NCBI RefSeq assembly: GCF_003020585.1
Contig: NZ_PXUE01000002.1
Location: 1,116,001-1,180,000, forward strand
Direction of reading: 5' to 3'
Source: Chryseobacterium aurantiacum
GTDB lineage: Bacteria; Bacteroidota; Bacteroidia; Flavobacteriales; Weeksellaceae
DNA length: 64,000 bases
The notes under the pieces are model-generated. The model was given only the letters and a program-made list of their open reading frames with translations. It had not been told where the DNA came from and ran no database searches. The translations under genes were made by a program, and so were the position numbers. Positions 18,260 to 26,381 of this stretch are shown here, piece by piece (position 1 is the stretch's first letter; every line of letters starts with the position of its first letter).

Positions 18260-18267
18260 CAAAAATA
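18260..18267 (-). promoter_or_regulatory. Probable -7 element for the efflux operon
   Basis: TATTTTTG on the minus strand matches TAnnTTTG. It would start a transcript about 40 bases ahead of the small 110-residue ORF and then read into the adaptor, permease and channel genes. Confidence 0.45.
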
Positions 18268-18369
18268 GGCATTTTTAATGGAGTTCCTGTGTTTAAAATG
18301 TTAAAAAAACTTAAACAATGTAGGTGGTATCGCAAAAGTCACACAGTATTGGATAGTTCCCCCGTAGTT

Positions 18370-18822
18370 TTAAAATAATCTGCTCAGTACCCGAAAACGA
18401 TAATCAAAGATGTATTCCAGCTTCTTTTTTACGAATAAAGAATGTGCTATTTCTCCCAAAAATCCCATTGGCAATTCATAATCAATGGTATCTTTCATCA
18501 GAACACCATGTTCATTAGGAATAAACTCATGGTGATGGTTCCATAATTTATAGGGTCCTTTATTTTGAAAATCAATAAAGCTTTTTTGAAAATCTACATG
18601 GGTAATTTCTGTCTGCCATTTCATTTTGATGCCCAGCACGGGTGAAATATAGTAATCAATGAGCATTCCCTTATAGATTTCATCATCCTCCATTTCAGTA
18701 AGAACAATAAATCCCATATTCTTCGGGGTAATTTCTGAAAGGTTATTGGCTGATGAAAAAAATTTCCATGCCGTTTCTATATCACAGTTAAGTTGTTGTT
18801 CACGAAAAAGCCTATGCTTCAT
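18370..18822 (-). CDS. SRPBCC (START-like) family protein
   Basis: 150 residues. The pattern EQQLNCDIETAWKFFSSANNLSEITPKNMGF is the common entry of SRPBCC ligand-binding proteins of this length, followed by the seven-stranded sheet (YISPVLGIKMKWQTEI, LMKDTIDYELPMGFLGE) and a long C-terminal helix (VKKKLEYIFDYRFRVL). It belongs to the cell-division-inhibitor-like/cyclase-like branch that often precedes sugar-nucleotide epimerases. It binds a small hydrophobic ligand in a deep cavity; the ligand is unknown. It lies 23 bases after the next gene on the same strand, so the two form a pair. Confidence 0.82.
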   Translation of the reverse strand: MKHRLFREQQLNCDIETAWKFFSSANNLSEITPKNMGFIVLTEMEDDEIYKGMLIDYYISPVLGIKMKWQTEITHVDFQKSFIDFQNKGPYKLWNHHHEFIPNEHGVLMKDTIDYELPMGFLGEIAHSLFVKKKLEYIFDYRFRVLSRLF

Positions 18823-18845
18823 AAATAGTTTTCCTTAAATCTTTT

Positions 18846-19529
18846 TTATTTATAATGCTGAAAAATTCCAAAGTCAGAGGGTGTCCAAAGTGCAGCTTTC
18901 TGCCCCGCAGCTTTCAAGGCATTATTGCTCCATGTGTTACAGGTATAAAGAAAGCTATAGGTTCCTTTGGCATCGTAGAATGCATCATTATCACCATACA
19001 CTGCATTCGTAGGAATCAGCATGAATTTTCCATTTTGATCTCTGTCGAATTTATCTTCTACAAATTTGACCAGATTTTTATACTGGCTTCTGCTGATCAT
19101 AATCATTTTGCAGTCATCGCCTTCTTTCATTGTATAGTAATAAGTAGAATGCATCGCAGAATCACTTAACCAAAAAGCGGCCTTAACAGCAGTTGAAAAT
19201 TTAAGATCTGCCCAGGTTGGAGTATCCAGATAGAATCCTTTGTCACCCCATCCTATTCCAATGTAATTATAATCTGTTTTTTTCGATCTGGTATCTGCAA
19301 ACGGAATCATAAGGCTCCAATCTTTCAGGTCGTTTTTTACAGGCATTACAATATCAGTATGCACCCCATTGGTATAAATATAAATGGGAATATCTTTTTT
19401 TTCTCCGTCATCCTTTGCTGAAACCGGAATATAAGGGATCAATAACCCTAGAAGTGCATAAATAATGACAATTCCTAGAATAATTCCTACTGCTTTCAGG
19501 ATAAACATCAATATGGTTTTCAAAGTCAT
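18846..19529 (-). CDS. TIGR02117/DUF2459-type membrane-anchored protein
   Basis: 227 residues. One N-terminal membrane segment (GIILGIVIIYALLGLLIPYIP) is followed by a periplasmic domain. IYIYTNGVHTDIVMPVKND, YIGIGWGDKGFYLDTPTWADL, NAVYGDNDAFYDAKGTYSF and YTCNTWSNNALKAAG are strongly characteristic of the DUF2459 family (also called TIGR02117, first seen near urease genes). A His (GVHTD) and a Cys (TCNTW) are the best candidates for active-site residues, so an NlpC-like hydrolase fold is possible but unproven. Pairs with the SRPBCC gene downstream. Confidence 0.85.
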   Translation of the reverse strand: MTLKTILMFILKAVGIILGIVIIYALLGLLIPYIPVSAKDDGEKKDIPIYIYTNGVHTDIVMPVKNDLKDWSLMIPFADTRSKKTDYNYIGIGWGDKGFYLDTPTWADLKFSTAVKAAFWLSDSAMHSTYYYTMKEGDDCKMIMISRSQYKNLVKFVEDKFDRDQNGKFMLIPTNAVYGDNDAFYDAKGTYSFLYTCNTWSNNALKAAGQKAALWTPSDFGIFQHYK

Positions 19530-19570
19530 GTTTTTTAATAAAATTTAATATGTGATTTTTCGTAAAAGTA

Positions 19571-19601
19571 TTTGTTTTAATCGGAAAAATGACTATATTT
19601 A
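19571..19601 (+). promoter_or_regulatory. Promoter of the 26-residue basic protein gene
   Basis: TTTG (19571-19574), 19 bases, then TATATTTA (19594-19601): exact -33 and 7 of 8 at -7, with the spacing typical of Bacteroidetes. Predicted start about 19606-19608, leader about 15 bases. Confidence 0.65.
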
Positions 19602-19621
19602 GTTACGAAATATTCACAAAT

Positions 19622-19702
19622 ATGCGTAAAAATACCAAATCCCAGAAAAGATTTAAAGTAAGAGTAAAAACGGCTCCAAAAAGAGTTCAAAAAAAACGTT
19701 GA
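19622..19702 (+). CDS. 26-residue highly basic small protein
   Basis: An ATG at 19622 opens 26 codons and a TGA. The peptide begins MRKNTKSQKRFKVRV and ends with KRVQKKR: more than 40% Lys/Arg, no acidic residue at all, one Phe, no Cys. Such composition fits binding to RNA, ribosomes or DNA, like the smallest ribosomal proteins, but it is not bL36 or bTHX by sequence. The ORF has a well-spaced promoter just upstream and an intrinsic terminator starting inside its stop codon, so the whole transcript would be about 140 bases. It sits between a divergent minus-strand gene and the convergent queG. An alternative is a small RNA whose ORF is fortuitous; the basic-only composition argues for a real peptide. 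Confidence 0.65.
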   Translation: MRKNTKSQKRFKVRVKTAPKRVQKKR

Positions 19703-19746
19703 TTTTCGGTGAGATTTTAATCTCCTGAAAGTCGATTTTTCTTTTT
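19701..19746 (+). terminator. Terminator of the 26-residue protein gene
   Basis: Outer stem GATTTTC (19701-19707) with GAAAGTC (19727-19733, one G-T), inner stem GAGATT/AATCTC (19711-19724), followed by GATTTTTCTTTTT. The stem begins in the stop codon. Confidence 0.75.
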
Positions 19747-19883
19747 AGGAAAGGCTTTTAAAGCAATTTATTCTATCAAATCTTAACCTCCTTACTGTCC
19801 AAAACATAAGGAATGGTCGATCGTCAGCTTTAATTTGGAAATCAGAAAAATTCCAGATAAGGGATTATCACCAAAAGTTTCAC

Positions 19884-20828
19884 CTAAACTTGGTCTGAGG
19901 ACTTCTGTAAAAACTCAATATTTCTCTTTAATCCTGCAAATTTGGTTCTTTTCACGGGTGATTTTTTGAAGATCTCGGAAAAAATTTCCTGGGTAAGTTC
20001 TTTCCATTCTCCTTTTTTGAAGTTCTTTAAGGCCTGATTGGGTTTGAATCTGCTCTGTTGATTAGGTGCCGAAAATCGATTCCAGGGACATACATCCTGA
20101 CAGATATCGCATCCAAACATCCAGTCTTCCATTTTATTCTTAAAGTGATCCGGAATTTCATTCTTTAATTCTATCGTGGCATAAGAAATACAACGGCTAC
20201 CGTCAATAATTTTTTCTGAAACAATGGCATCTGTAGGGCAGGCATCAATACATTTTCTGCAGGTTCCACAATGATCTGTAGTTTCATGGTCGGGAATCAG
20301 TTCCAGATCGCAGATAATCTCAGCCAGGAAATAGAAAGATCCATTTTGCTTTGTAATGAGGTTGGCATTTTTTCCCACCCAGCCAATGCCTGATTTTCTG
20401 GCCCAGCTTCTTTCCATAATAGGAGCCGAATCTACAAAAACTCTAAATCCGAATTCTCCTATCTCTTCTTGCAATTCAGCCACCATTTCTCGAAGTATTT
20501 CCTTGATTACTTCATGATAATCCTCTGCATAGGCGTATTTTGAGATTTTAAAATTCTCAAGAATAGAGATCTTTTCTTCGGGAAAGTAATTATAGGAAAG
20601 TGAAATAACAGATTTAGAACCCTCTACCAATAGTCTTGGATCAAGTCTTTTATCAAAATGGTTTTCCATGTACTTCATTTCTCCATTAAAGTTATTCTTT
20701 AACCATTTTTCAAGGTGTGGGGCATCTTCCTCTAAAAAATCTGCCTTGGAAATACCACAACTCTGGAATCCAAAACTTTGAGCCTTAGACTTGATCAGTT
20801 GAGAATATTTTTCGGCACCAGCATTCAT
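19884..20828 (-). CDS. queG: Epoxyqueuosine reductase QueG
   Basis: 314 residues from the ATG at 20828; a GTG three codons upstream is the alternative. QueG uses cobalamin and two [4Fe-4S] clusters to reduce epoxyqueuosine to queuosine at tRNA position 34. The N-terminal cobalamin-binding part contains [15 protein letters not shown] and [33 protein letters not shown] is the family's central signature. The two ferredoxin-like clusters are [16 protein letters not shown] and [11 protein letters not shown]. Length and motifs are complete. Confidence 0.96.
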   Translation of the reverse strand: MNAGAEKYSQLIKSKAQSFGFQSCGISKADFLEEDAPHLEKWLKNNFNGEMKYMENHFDKRLDPRLLVEGSKSVISLSYNYFPEEKISILENFKISKYAYAEDYHEVIKEILREMVAELQEEIGEFGFRVFVDSAPIMERSWARKSGIGWVGKNANLITKQNGSFYFLAEIICDLELIPDHETTDHCGTCRKCIDACPTDAIVSEKIIDGSRCISYATIELKNEIPDHFKNKMEDWMFGCDICQDVCPWNRFSAPNQQSRFKPNQALKNFKKGEWKELTQEIFSEIFKKSPVKRTKFAGLKRNIEFLQKSSDQV

Positions 20829-21001
20829 AAATTTCACTCTGCAAAATTAAGATTATTTTATCAATTTTCTAATTGCATGCCAGATGCTTTATTTAACGTT
20901 GATATAACTTCCATTCTGAAAATTTATGTTTTAATTAAGATTTTTTTCAAAAAAAAATTACGTAATTTCGTTTATAATTTAATGCTTAAAAATAAACAAC
21001 T

Positions 21002-21301
21002 ATGTCTTTAATAGAAGTAATACAATCTGGAAACTATGAATTGATTGATGTTCGTGAGCCAATGGAGCTTGAAATGGACGGAAATATAGACGGTGCTAAA
21101 AATATTCCCCTAGGTGAGGTAGAAGACAGACAAGACGAAATTTTGTCTATTGAAAAACCGGTGATCCTATTCTGCAGAAGTGGAAACAGAAGTGGAAAAG
21201 CATTAGAATATCTTAATTCACAAGGATTAAAGGACGGTCATAACGGCGGAGGCTGGGCTGAGCTAAAGGCTGTTCTTGAAGCAAATAGAGGAACTTTTTA
21301 A
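21002..21301 (+). CDS. Single-domain rhodanese-like protein
   Basis: 99 residues forming one rhodanese domain: YELIDVREPMELEMDG at the front and the active loop ILFCRSGNRSGKALEYL, with catalytic Cys59. It would carry a persulfide and move sulfur to an acceptor such as cyanide or a thiol protein; the partner is unknown. Its stop codon lies inside the terminator stem that follows, so it is monocistronic with a tight 3' end. Confidence 0.92.
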   Translation: MSLIEVIQSGNYELIDVREPMELEMDGNIDGAKNIPLGEVEDRQDEILSIEKPVILFCRSGNRSGKALEYLNSQGLKDGHNGGGWAELKAVLEANRGTF

Positions 21302-21316
21302 AAGTTCCTTTTTTTA
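21289..21316 (+). terminator. Terminator overlapping the rhodanese stop codon
   Basis: AGGAACTTTT-TA-AAAAGTTCCTTTTTTT. The left arm encodes the last residues Gly-Thr-Phe and the stop lies in the loop. Confidence 0.85.
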
Positions 21317-21328
21317 TATCTAGTCATC

Positions 21329-21946
21329 ATGAATCTAAAGGATCAATTTGAACAGCTTTGTTTGCCCTTTTCTGAAGACCATCATTTAATCCATACGCTA
21401 TGGTCTGAGATTGAAAAAAAATATTCTGAAAAAGGCAGACACTACCACAATCTTCTTCATCTTGAAAACATGTTTAAGGAACTTGAAGCTGTGAAAAGCC
21501 GGATTTCAGATTTTACAACAGTTTCCTTTTCTGTATTCTATCATGATATCGTTTATAATGCTACTTCAAAATCCAATGAGGAAAAAAGTGCATTACTTGC
21601 AGAAACAAGGCTGGCTGAGCTTACCTTAAACAAGGATCATATTAAGGCTGTTTCTGCTCAAATTCTGGCTACAAAACTTCATCAAAAATCAGAAGATGAT
21701 GACACGAACTATCTTTTGGATGCAGATCTTTCTATTTTAGGAAAAGACCTTAAGAGCTATTTAGCTTATACCCAAATGATCAGAAAAGAATACTCCATCT
21801 ATCCTGATCTTCTGTATAAGCCCGGAAGAAAAAATGTTCTAAAGCATTTTCTGGAGCTTAATAGTATCTTCAAAACAGAATATTTTAAAGAGAAGTATGA
21901 AGTACCTTCCAGGGAAAATATTTCAATTGAAATTCAGCTTTTATAA
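21329..21946 (+). CDS. Predicted HD-superfamily metal-dependent phosphohydrolase
   Basis: 205 residues. Helical protein with the layout of COG4339 HD hydrolases: RHYHNLLHLENMF near residue 38 (paired His), FSVFYHDIVYNA with the HD pair near residue 74, and LLDADLSILG with the distal Asp near residue 132. These residues would bind one or two metals. Substrate is unknown; relatives are suggested to act on phosphomonoesters or nucleotides. It follows the rhodanese gene but is separated by a terminator, so it probably has its own start in the 28-base gap or lives on read-through. Confidence 0.85.
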   Translation: MNLKDQFEQLCLPFSEDHHLIHTLWSEIEKKYSEKGRHYHNLLHLENMFKELEAVKSRISDFTTVSFSVFYHDIVYNATSKSNEEKSALLAETRLAELTLNKDHIKAVSAQILATKLHQKSEDDDTNYLLDADLSILGKDLKSYLAYTQMIRKEYSIYPDLLYKPGRKNVLKHFLELNSIFKTEYFKEKYEVPSRENISIEIQLL

Positions 21947-21960
21947 TATATTCGAAAATA

Positions 21961-21990
21961 AAAAGAGATGCAGATCCTGCACCTCTTAAA
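21961..21990 (+). terminator. Terminator after the HD hydrolase gene
   Basis: 11-bp stem with one mismatch and loop ATC; only a short T-poor tail follows, so it may act as a transcript-end stabiliser. Confidence 0.5.
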
Positions 21991-22414
21991 ACACATTCAT
22001 ACCAAACATATACTCATATTGATTTTCATCGTTATAAGTTTAGACTCTTTTTAACAAACCAATTTTAATAAAATCATTATTTCAATACCACTAAAATAAA
22101 CTTAAATAACACCAAACAAGGATGTTATAATTGTAATTTTTATGTAACTTTTTCTGTATAAAATGTATTTTACAAAGAAAAAAGGGGTTTATTCTCTTTC
22201 CAAACTACTAGTAAATTTATTAGGTATTTATTTTAAAATCAGAGAATATCTTCCAAATAAAAACACAATTAATGAACGTTTTAAGGGGAAGATATAGAGT
22301 TCATTAAAAACCTAAAACAGATGATAAGATTGTATGTAAGGGTTACAGTTTATTTTTGCATACAATTTTCATAATTGGTACCCTATATGTACAAATCGGG
22401 GCTCTGGGAGAAAT

Positions 22415-22444
22415 AAAAAAACACCCTGTAGGCAAGGTGTTTTT
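22415..22444. terminator. Terminator of the alpha/beta hydrolase gene
   Basis: AAAACACC (22418-22425) with GGTGTTTT (22436-22443), 10-base loop, A-run and T-run on the two sides. On the minus strand it lies 20 bases after the hydrolase stop. Confidence 0.8.
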
Positions 22445-22463
22445 ATAATGTATTGATTTTTTA

Positions 22464-23234
22464 TCAAAATTTTGTAGTGATAAATTCTGTTGCTTTTTCC
22501 AATACTAATTCAGGGGCTTCTTTGTGTGGCGTATGTCCTATCTGTGGAATTATGTATTTTTCGGCGCTTCCACTTACCTGGGAAACCGTTTTTTCAACCT
22601 GATCCAAGGAACCATATTCATCAGCTTCTCCCTGAATAAATAAAAGTGGACAGGTAATATCTTTTAAAAGGTATTCGATGTTCCAATTTCTGTAATCATC
22701 TCGTGTCCAAGTCTCCGTCCATGCCTTAAACAACATTTCTACTTTATCTCCATGATATTTCTGTAATCTTTCTGGTAAGTTGGTTGTTTTATAAGCTTTC
22801 CAGGCATCGTATACTCCTTTTAGAGTTACCTCTTCTACAAAGATATGTCCGGCTTCACAAATAACGCCTTCTACTCTATCAGAATATTTGGCGGCAGTGA
22901 TCAAGGCAATTGTTCCTCCGTCACTATGACCAAATAAAATGGCATTATGAATGTCTAATTCAACCAAAAGATCATTAAGCACATCGGCTTCCAGTTCCAT
23001 ATAATTAACCGGTCTTTCATGGGTAGACATGGGATTAGATTTTCCATATCCTAAGCGGTCATAAGCAAGGACATTACATTTGGTGTTCTCGGATAGTTTA
23101 GCAGGGAAATCTCTCCAAAGCTGTACTGATCCTAAAGAATCGTGTAAAAAAACGATTGTAGCCCTGTTTTCAAAAGAATGATTGTATTCTATATATAATT
23201 TTTTATCCTTTACATCAACTATTCTCCTTTCCAT
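22464..23234 (-). CDS. Alpha/beta-fold hydrolase
   Basis: 256 residues. Oxyanion segment FLHDSLGSVQLWRDFP, nucleophile elbow LFGHSDGGTIAL with Ser104, acid in IQGEADEYGSLDQV, and final His in PQIGHTPHKEAPE complete a normal catalytic triad. AYDRLGYGKSNP is the typical strand-loop before the elbow. No signal peptide, so cytosolic. The family covers esterases, lactonases and C-C hydrolases; nothing in the sequence decides between them. It follows the nitronate monooxygenase gene by 14 bases, so both are one operon and the substrate may be linked. Confidence 0.9.
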   Translation of the reverse strand: MERRIVDVKDKKLYIEYNHSFENRATIVFLHDSLGSVQLWRDFPAKLSENTKCNVLAYDRLGYGKSNPMSTHERPVNYMELEADVLNDLLVELDIHNAILFGHSDGGTIALITAAKYSDRVEGVICEAGHIFVEEVTLKGVYDAWKAYKTTNLPERLQKYHGDKVEMLFKAWTETWTRDDYRNWNIEYLLKDITCPLLFIQGEADEYGSLDQVEKTVSQVSGSAEKYIIPQIGHTPHKEAPELVLEKATEFITTKF

Positions 23235-23248
23235 TGAATTAAATTATA

Positions 23249-24238
23249 TTAAAAATTGGGCATTTTTGCTTCTTCAAATTCCTTTAATAAGTGATTAAAG
23301 ACTGTTTCTACCGGAAGAATATCATCAATAAGGGCAGAAACCTGTCCTATTTCCAGCTCACCGTCTTCCATATCCCCTTCAAACATTCCTTTTTTTGCTC
23401 TTGCTCTTCCTAATGAAGAAATTAGGGCTTCTTTATTTCTTCCTCCCTGATAAATCTCTTCCAGTTCGTTGAAAAATTTATTTTTAACCATTCTTACCGG
23501 AGCGAGTTCCTTTAAGGTAAGATGGGTGTCTCCTTCCTGAAGTTCTATGATTTTCTTCTTCCAGTTTTCATGAGCACTGGCTTCAGTGGTGGCTGCAAAT
23601 CGGGAACCTATCTGTACTCCGTCTGCACCTAAAATCATAGCTGCTTTCATTTGAGAGCCTAATGCAATTCCTCCGGCTGCAATTAGAGGTTTAGAAATAT
23701 GTTTTTTCACATTAGGAATCAGACAGAATGTTGTAGTCTCATCTCTTCCATTGTGTCCTCCGGCTTCAAATCCTTCTGCTACCACAGCATCTACTCCTGC
23801 TTCTTCACATTTTATTGCAAACTTGGTAGATGAAACTACGTGGGCAACCTTTATTCCTTCTTTTTGTAAGGTTTCTGTATAGGTCTTCGGATTTCCTGCT
23901 GATGTAAATACTATTTTCACTCCTTCCTCAAGAATAATCTGAATGATTTCCTCAAGATTAGGATACAGCATAGGAACATTCACTCCAAAAGGCTTATCTG
24001 TGGCCTGTTTACATTTTTGAATATTTTCTCTTAGGATATCAGGATACATACTTCCTGCACCTATTAATCCTAGTCCACCGCAATTGGAAACAGCTGATGC
24101 CAATCTCCAACCTGAGTGCCAGATCATCCCAGCCTGAATAATGGGATATTTTATATTGAAAAGCTCTGAAATTCTATTTTGGTTTCCCTGCATGTCATGT
24201 AGTTTTTTTGCCGAATTAAAATCTATAAAATTGCTCAT
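23249..24238 (-). CDS. Nitronate monooxygenase (2-nitropropane dioxygenase-like) flavoprotein
   Basis: 329 residues from the ATG at 24238; the frame stays open 15 codons further but those residues look non-coding, and ATG at 24193 (MQGNQNRISELFNIKYPI) is a second candidate. TIM-barrel FMN enzyme: YPIIQAGMIWHSGWRLASAV, SNCGGLGLIGAGS, GFEAGGHNGRDETTTF and PLIAAGGIALGSQMKAAMILGADGVQIGSRF are the classic FMN-phosphate binding and active-site segments. It oxidises alkyl nitronates with FMN and oxygen. His in AGGHNG is the catalytic base in homologues. Co-transcribed with the hydrolase. Confidence 0.93.
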   Translation of the reverse strand: MSNFIDFNSAKKLHDMQGNQNRISELFNIKYPIIQAGMIWHSGWRLASAVSNCGGLGLIGAGSMYPDILRENIQKCKQATDKPFGVNVPMLYPNLEEIIQIILEEGVKIVFTSAGNPKTYTETLQKEGIKVAHVVSSTKFAIKCEEAGVDAVVAEGFEAGGHNGRDETTTFCLIPNVKKHISKPLIAAGGIALGSQMKAAMILGADGVQIGSRFAATTEASAHENWKKKIIELQEGDTHLTLKELAPVRMVKNKFFNELEEIYQGGRNKEALISSLGRARAKKGMFEGDMEDGELEIGQVSALIDDILPVETVFNHLLKEFEEAKMPNF

Positions 24239-24305
24239 GTGTAAAAATACTAAAAACAATGGTTGCCAAGCCTTTCTGCTCATGAAAAAATGGACAAAAA
24301 ATCCA

Positions 24306-24812
24306 CTAAATTTTATCTTTTTTATAGAGTGCCAAGACTCTATCTATAATAAAACTTATTTTTAAGAAATTTCGAACCAGCTCACCTATATTTTCCTGTA
24401 AATTATCCGCTTTAAGCTCAACCCATCCCTGCATGAGGGTTAACGGACCATAATCTACCCTTACATTAGGCCAGTCTTTCTGATATTTCAAAAATTCATT
24501 TCTAAAGTCCTGTGCAAATTTTCTACTGGATATAGTATAATTTTTCAATGTTCTCACCTTCAGCGCATGGATGTTATAATACATCTTTCCCTCATGAATA
24601 GATGAGTCATTTATCCAGATTGAAAAGAAAATTCTTCCAGTGGCATCTGGTGGTGACAGCGGATCTCCAGACCATTCCGCTTTATACAATTTAAGAGCAG
24701 CAGATTCCAAAACAATGTCTATAGCTACTTCCAAATTACAACGCTCAAATTCTTCCTTGGGAATTTTTTCTATAGCAGAGTTGAATTCTTTAAGATAAAA
24801 AGCATCCTCCAT
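24306..24812 (-). CDS. Unknown cytosolic protein
   Basis: 168 residues; I do not recognise it. It starts with an acidic helix (MEDAFYLKEFNSAIEKIPKEEFERC), then a helix and mixed strands with WSGDPLSPPDATGRIFFSIWIND and KMYYNIHALKVRTL, and ends with a helical, Leu/Ile-rich stretch (ENIGELVRNFLKISFIID) and a basic tail. No signal or membrane segment. It lies 68 bases upstream of the nitronate monooxygenase gene on the same strand and downstream of the SurA-like gene but beyond its terminator. Confidence 0.85.
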   Translation of the reverse strand: MEDAFYLKEFNSAIEKIPKEEFERCNLEVAIDIVLESAALKLYKAEWSGDPLSPPDATGRIFFSIWINDSSIHEGKMYYNIHALKVRTLKNYTISSRKFAQDFRNEFLKYQKDWPNVRVDYGPLTLMQGWVELKADNLQENIGELVRNFLKISFIIDRVLALYKKDKI

Positions 24813-24894
24813 CTTGTGATTTTTTGTAAAGATATCAAATAGTATTGTTTCAGTTTATAGAAATAAAAACACTATGCCTTTCTGAATACCCATA

Positions 24895-24925
24895 AAAAAA
24901 CCTTCAGAAATTCTGAAGGTTTTGA
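24895..24925 (-). terminator. Terminator of the SurA-like gene
   Basis: AAACCTTCAGAA-A-TTCTGAAGGTTT, perfect 12-bp stem. On the minus strand it follows the gene stop by about 5 bases and is followed by T-run. Confidence 0.85.
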
Positions 24926-24927
24926 TT

Positions 24928-26295
24928 TTATTTTTTGATTGACTCTTTCTTCCAGTTGGACTTAAAGTTACAACTATCGTAACGTCCGTCTATGGAAATG
25001 AAAGTAGTTGGCAACTTTGAGTTAACAAACTTCTCAACCAATTCGTTTTTCTTTTTATTAAGAGCCATCTGCTTGATTCTGCTAAAGTCTGTTTCCAGGG
25101 TGATCTGGTGTGCAGGAATAACATCATCCATTTTAATGATCTTTACAGCCTTTCTTCTGTTCTCTTCATCATCAAATGCAGTTGTAATATCTCCCTTATT
25201 CAAACCTGCTAATTCGTAGCTGATGGTTCCAGGGATACTTTCTCTTTCAATTTTATCAGATCCGTCCGCTCCAGGAATTATCCCTGCATTGAACTTTGTT
25301 TTTTTATCATCTGAAAACTTGAAAGCGGCATCTTTAAATGTAATTTTACCATCTATAATAAGACCTCTGATACTGTCTAGCTTTGCTTTTGCTGATTTAA
25401 GTTCTTCATCAGTTGGCGTTGCCTTTAACAGGATGTGTCTGGCATCATATACTTTACCTGATCTCTTCAATAATTGAATGATGTGGTACCCGAATTCAGA
25501 TTCAATAGGATCAGAAATTTCATTTTCCTGCAGGTTTAACGCTGCAGCTTCAAATGGCTTTACCATCTGTCCTTTATTGATGTTTTTGTATAATCCTCCG
25601 TTAGTAGCAGAACCTTCATCTTCAGAATAAATTCTTGCCTGGCTTTCAAAAGTTTCTCCACCAATAATATCCTGCTTGATTTTTTTCAATCTGTTGATAA
25701 GATCTTGCTTGTGAGCTTCTGTTAAGGTTGGATAGATCATAATCTGAGCTAAAGTAACCTCATCTTTCACCTGTGGCAACTGCATTTTATACATATTATA
25801 AAAGTCCGTTACCTCATTAGGTGTTACGTCTGCCTTTTCAGTAACTCTCTGGTATTTTGCCTGCCCATAATATTGATCCGTATCGATTTTTTCGATAGCG
25901 TTTTTCATTTCATATGAGTTTCTGAACTTATAGGCAACAAGTAATGTTTTTTCGTCCGGAAATTGAGAAAGCAACTGACGGTATTTTGCATTAGCCTGTT
26001 CTTTGATTGCCGCAGAACGGTTTTCAATTAATGTATCCTTTTTAGCTTCGTATACAAGAAGTTTATTGCTGATAAGGTTTTCAAGGAACTCACATTTATC
26101 TGTGTTTGAAGCTCCCTGCTGCTTTCCATAATTCATCTGCTCGGTTACATCAGATTCCAAGACAATCTCATCTCCGATAACAGCAGCAATACCATCCACT
26201 AAATCTCCTGGTTTTAGCTGGGCATTCATCATATTGGAAGAAAAAATCATGATGAAAATCCCAAGAAGATAAGTGATTTTTAGTTTATTTGTCAT
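24928..26295 (-). CDS. Periplasmic SurA/PpiC-type peptidyl-prolyl isomerase (chaperone)
   Basis: 455 residues with a signal peptide ending near MMNAQ. The N-terminal chaperone part has GIAAVIGDEIVLESDV, the SurA-N signature. Two parvulin-like segments follow, EVTLAQIMIYPTLTEAHKQ (about 175-275, with GSATNGGLYKN) and DARHILLKATPTDEELKSA (about 285-385, KFNAGIIPGADGS). The role is assistance of outer-membrane protein folding in the periplasm. CEFLENLISNKLLVYEAKKD in the N-domain contains a Cys not usual for SurA. Well-supported promoter upstream. Confidence 0.9.
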   Translation of the reverse strand: MTNKLKITYLLGIFIMIFSSNMMNAQLKPGDLVDGIAAVIGDEIVLESDVTEQMNYGKQQGASNTDKCEFLENLISNKLLVYEAKKDTLIENRSAAIKEQANAKYRQLLSQFPDEKTLLVAYKFRNSYEMKNAIEKIDTDQYYGQAKYQRVTEKADVTPNEVTDFYNMYKMQLPQVKDEVTLAQIMIYPTLTEAHKQDLINRLKKIKQDIIGGETFESQARIYSEDEGSATNGGLYKNINKGQMVKPFEAAALNLQENEISDPIESEFGYHIIQLLKRSGKVYDARHILLKATPTDEELKSAKAKLDSIRGLIIDGKITFKDAAFKFSDDKKTKFNAGIIPGADGSDKIERESIPGTISYELAGLNKGDITTAFDDEENRRKAVKIIKMDDVIPAHQITLETDFSRIKQMALNKKKNELVEKFVNSKLPTTFISIDGRYDSCNFKSNWKKESIKK

Positions 26296-26315
26296 TTTAC
26301 TATTTTAACAAGTTG

Positions 26316-26346
26316 CAAATTTAGAATTCTTAACGAATTTCACTCA
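26316..26346 (-). promoter_or_regulatory. Promoter of the SurA-like gene
   Basis: TAAATTTG (26316-26323) is an exact -7 match and a TTG lies 21 bases upstream. The leader would be about 16 bases. Confidence 0.6.
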
Positions 26347-26381
26347 ATTTTTTATTATAAATATTTCTTAAAAAGACTTAT

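Larger units (their letters stand above)
21947..22463. other. Intergenic region framed by two terminators
   Basis: About 520 AT-rich bases. At the left end a hairpin (AAGAG-A-TGCAG / CTGCA-C-CTCTT, 21964-21988) can terminate the HD hydrolase gene. At the right end lies the terminator of the alpha/beta hydrolase. Between them I find no RNA motif. One 44-codon ORF (22163-22297, plus strand) exists but has no promoter and may be chance. Confidence 0.5.

Noticed and set aside
22163-22297. 44-codon plus-strand ORF in the 21.9-22.5 kb gap
   Set aside because: No promoter or ribosome site, AT-rich composition, and nothing at its end; likely chance.
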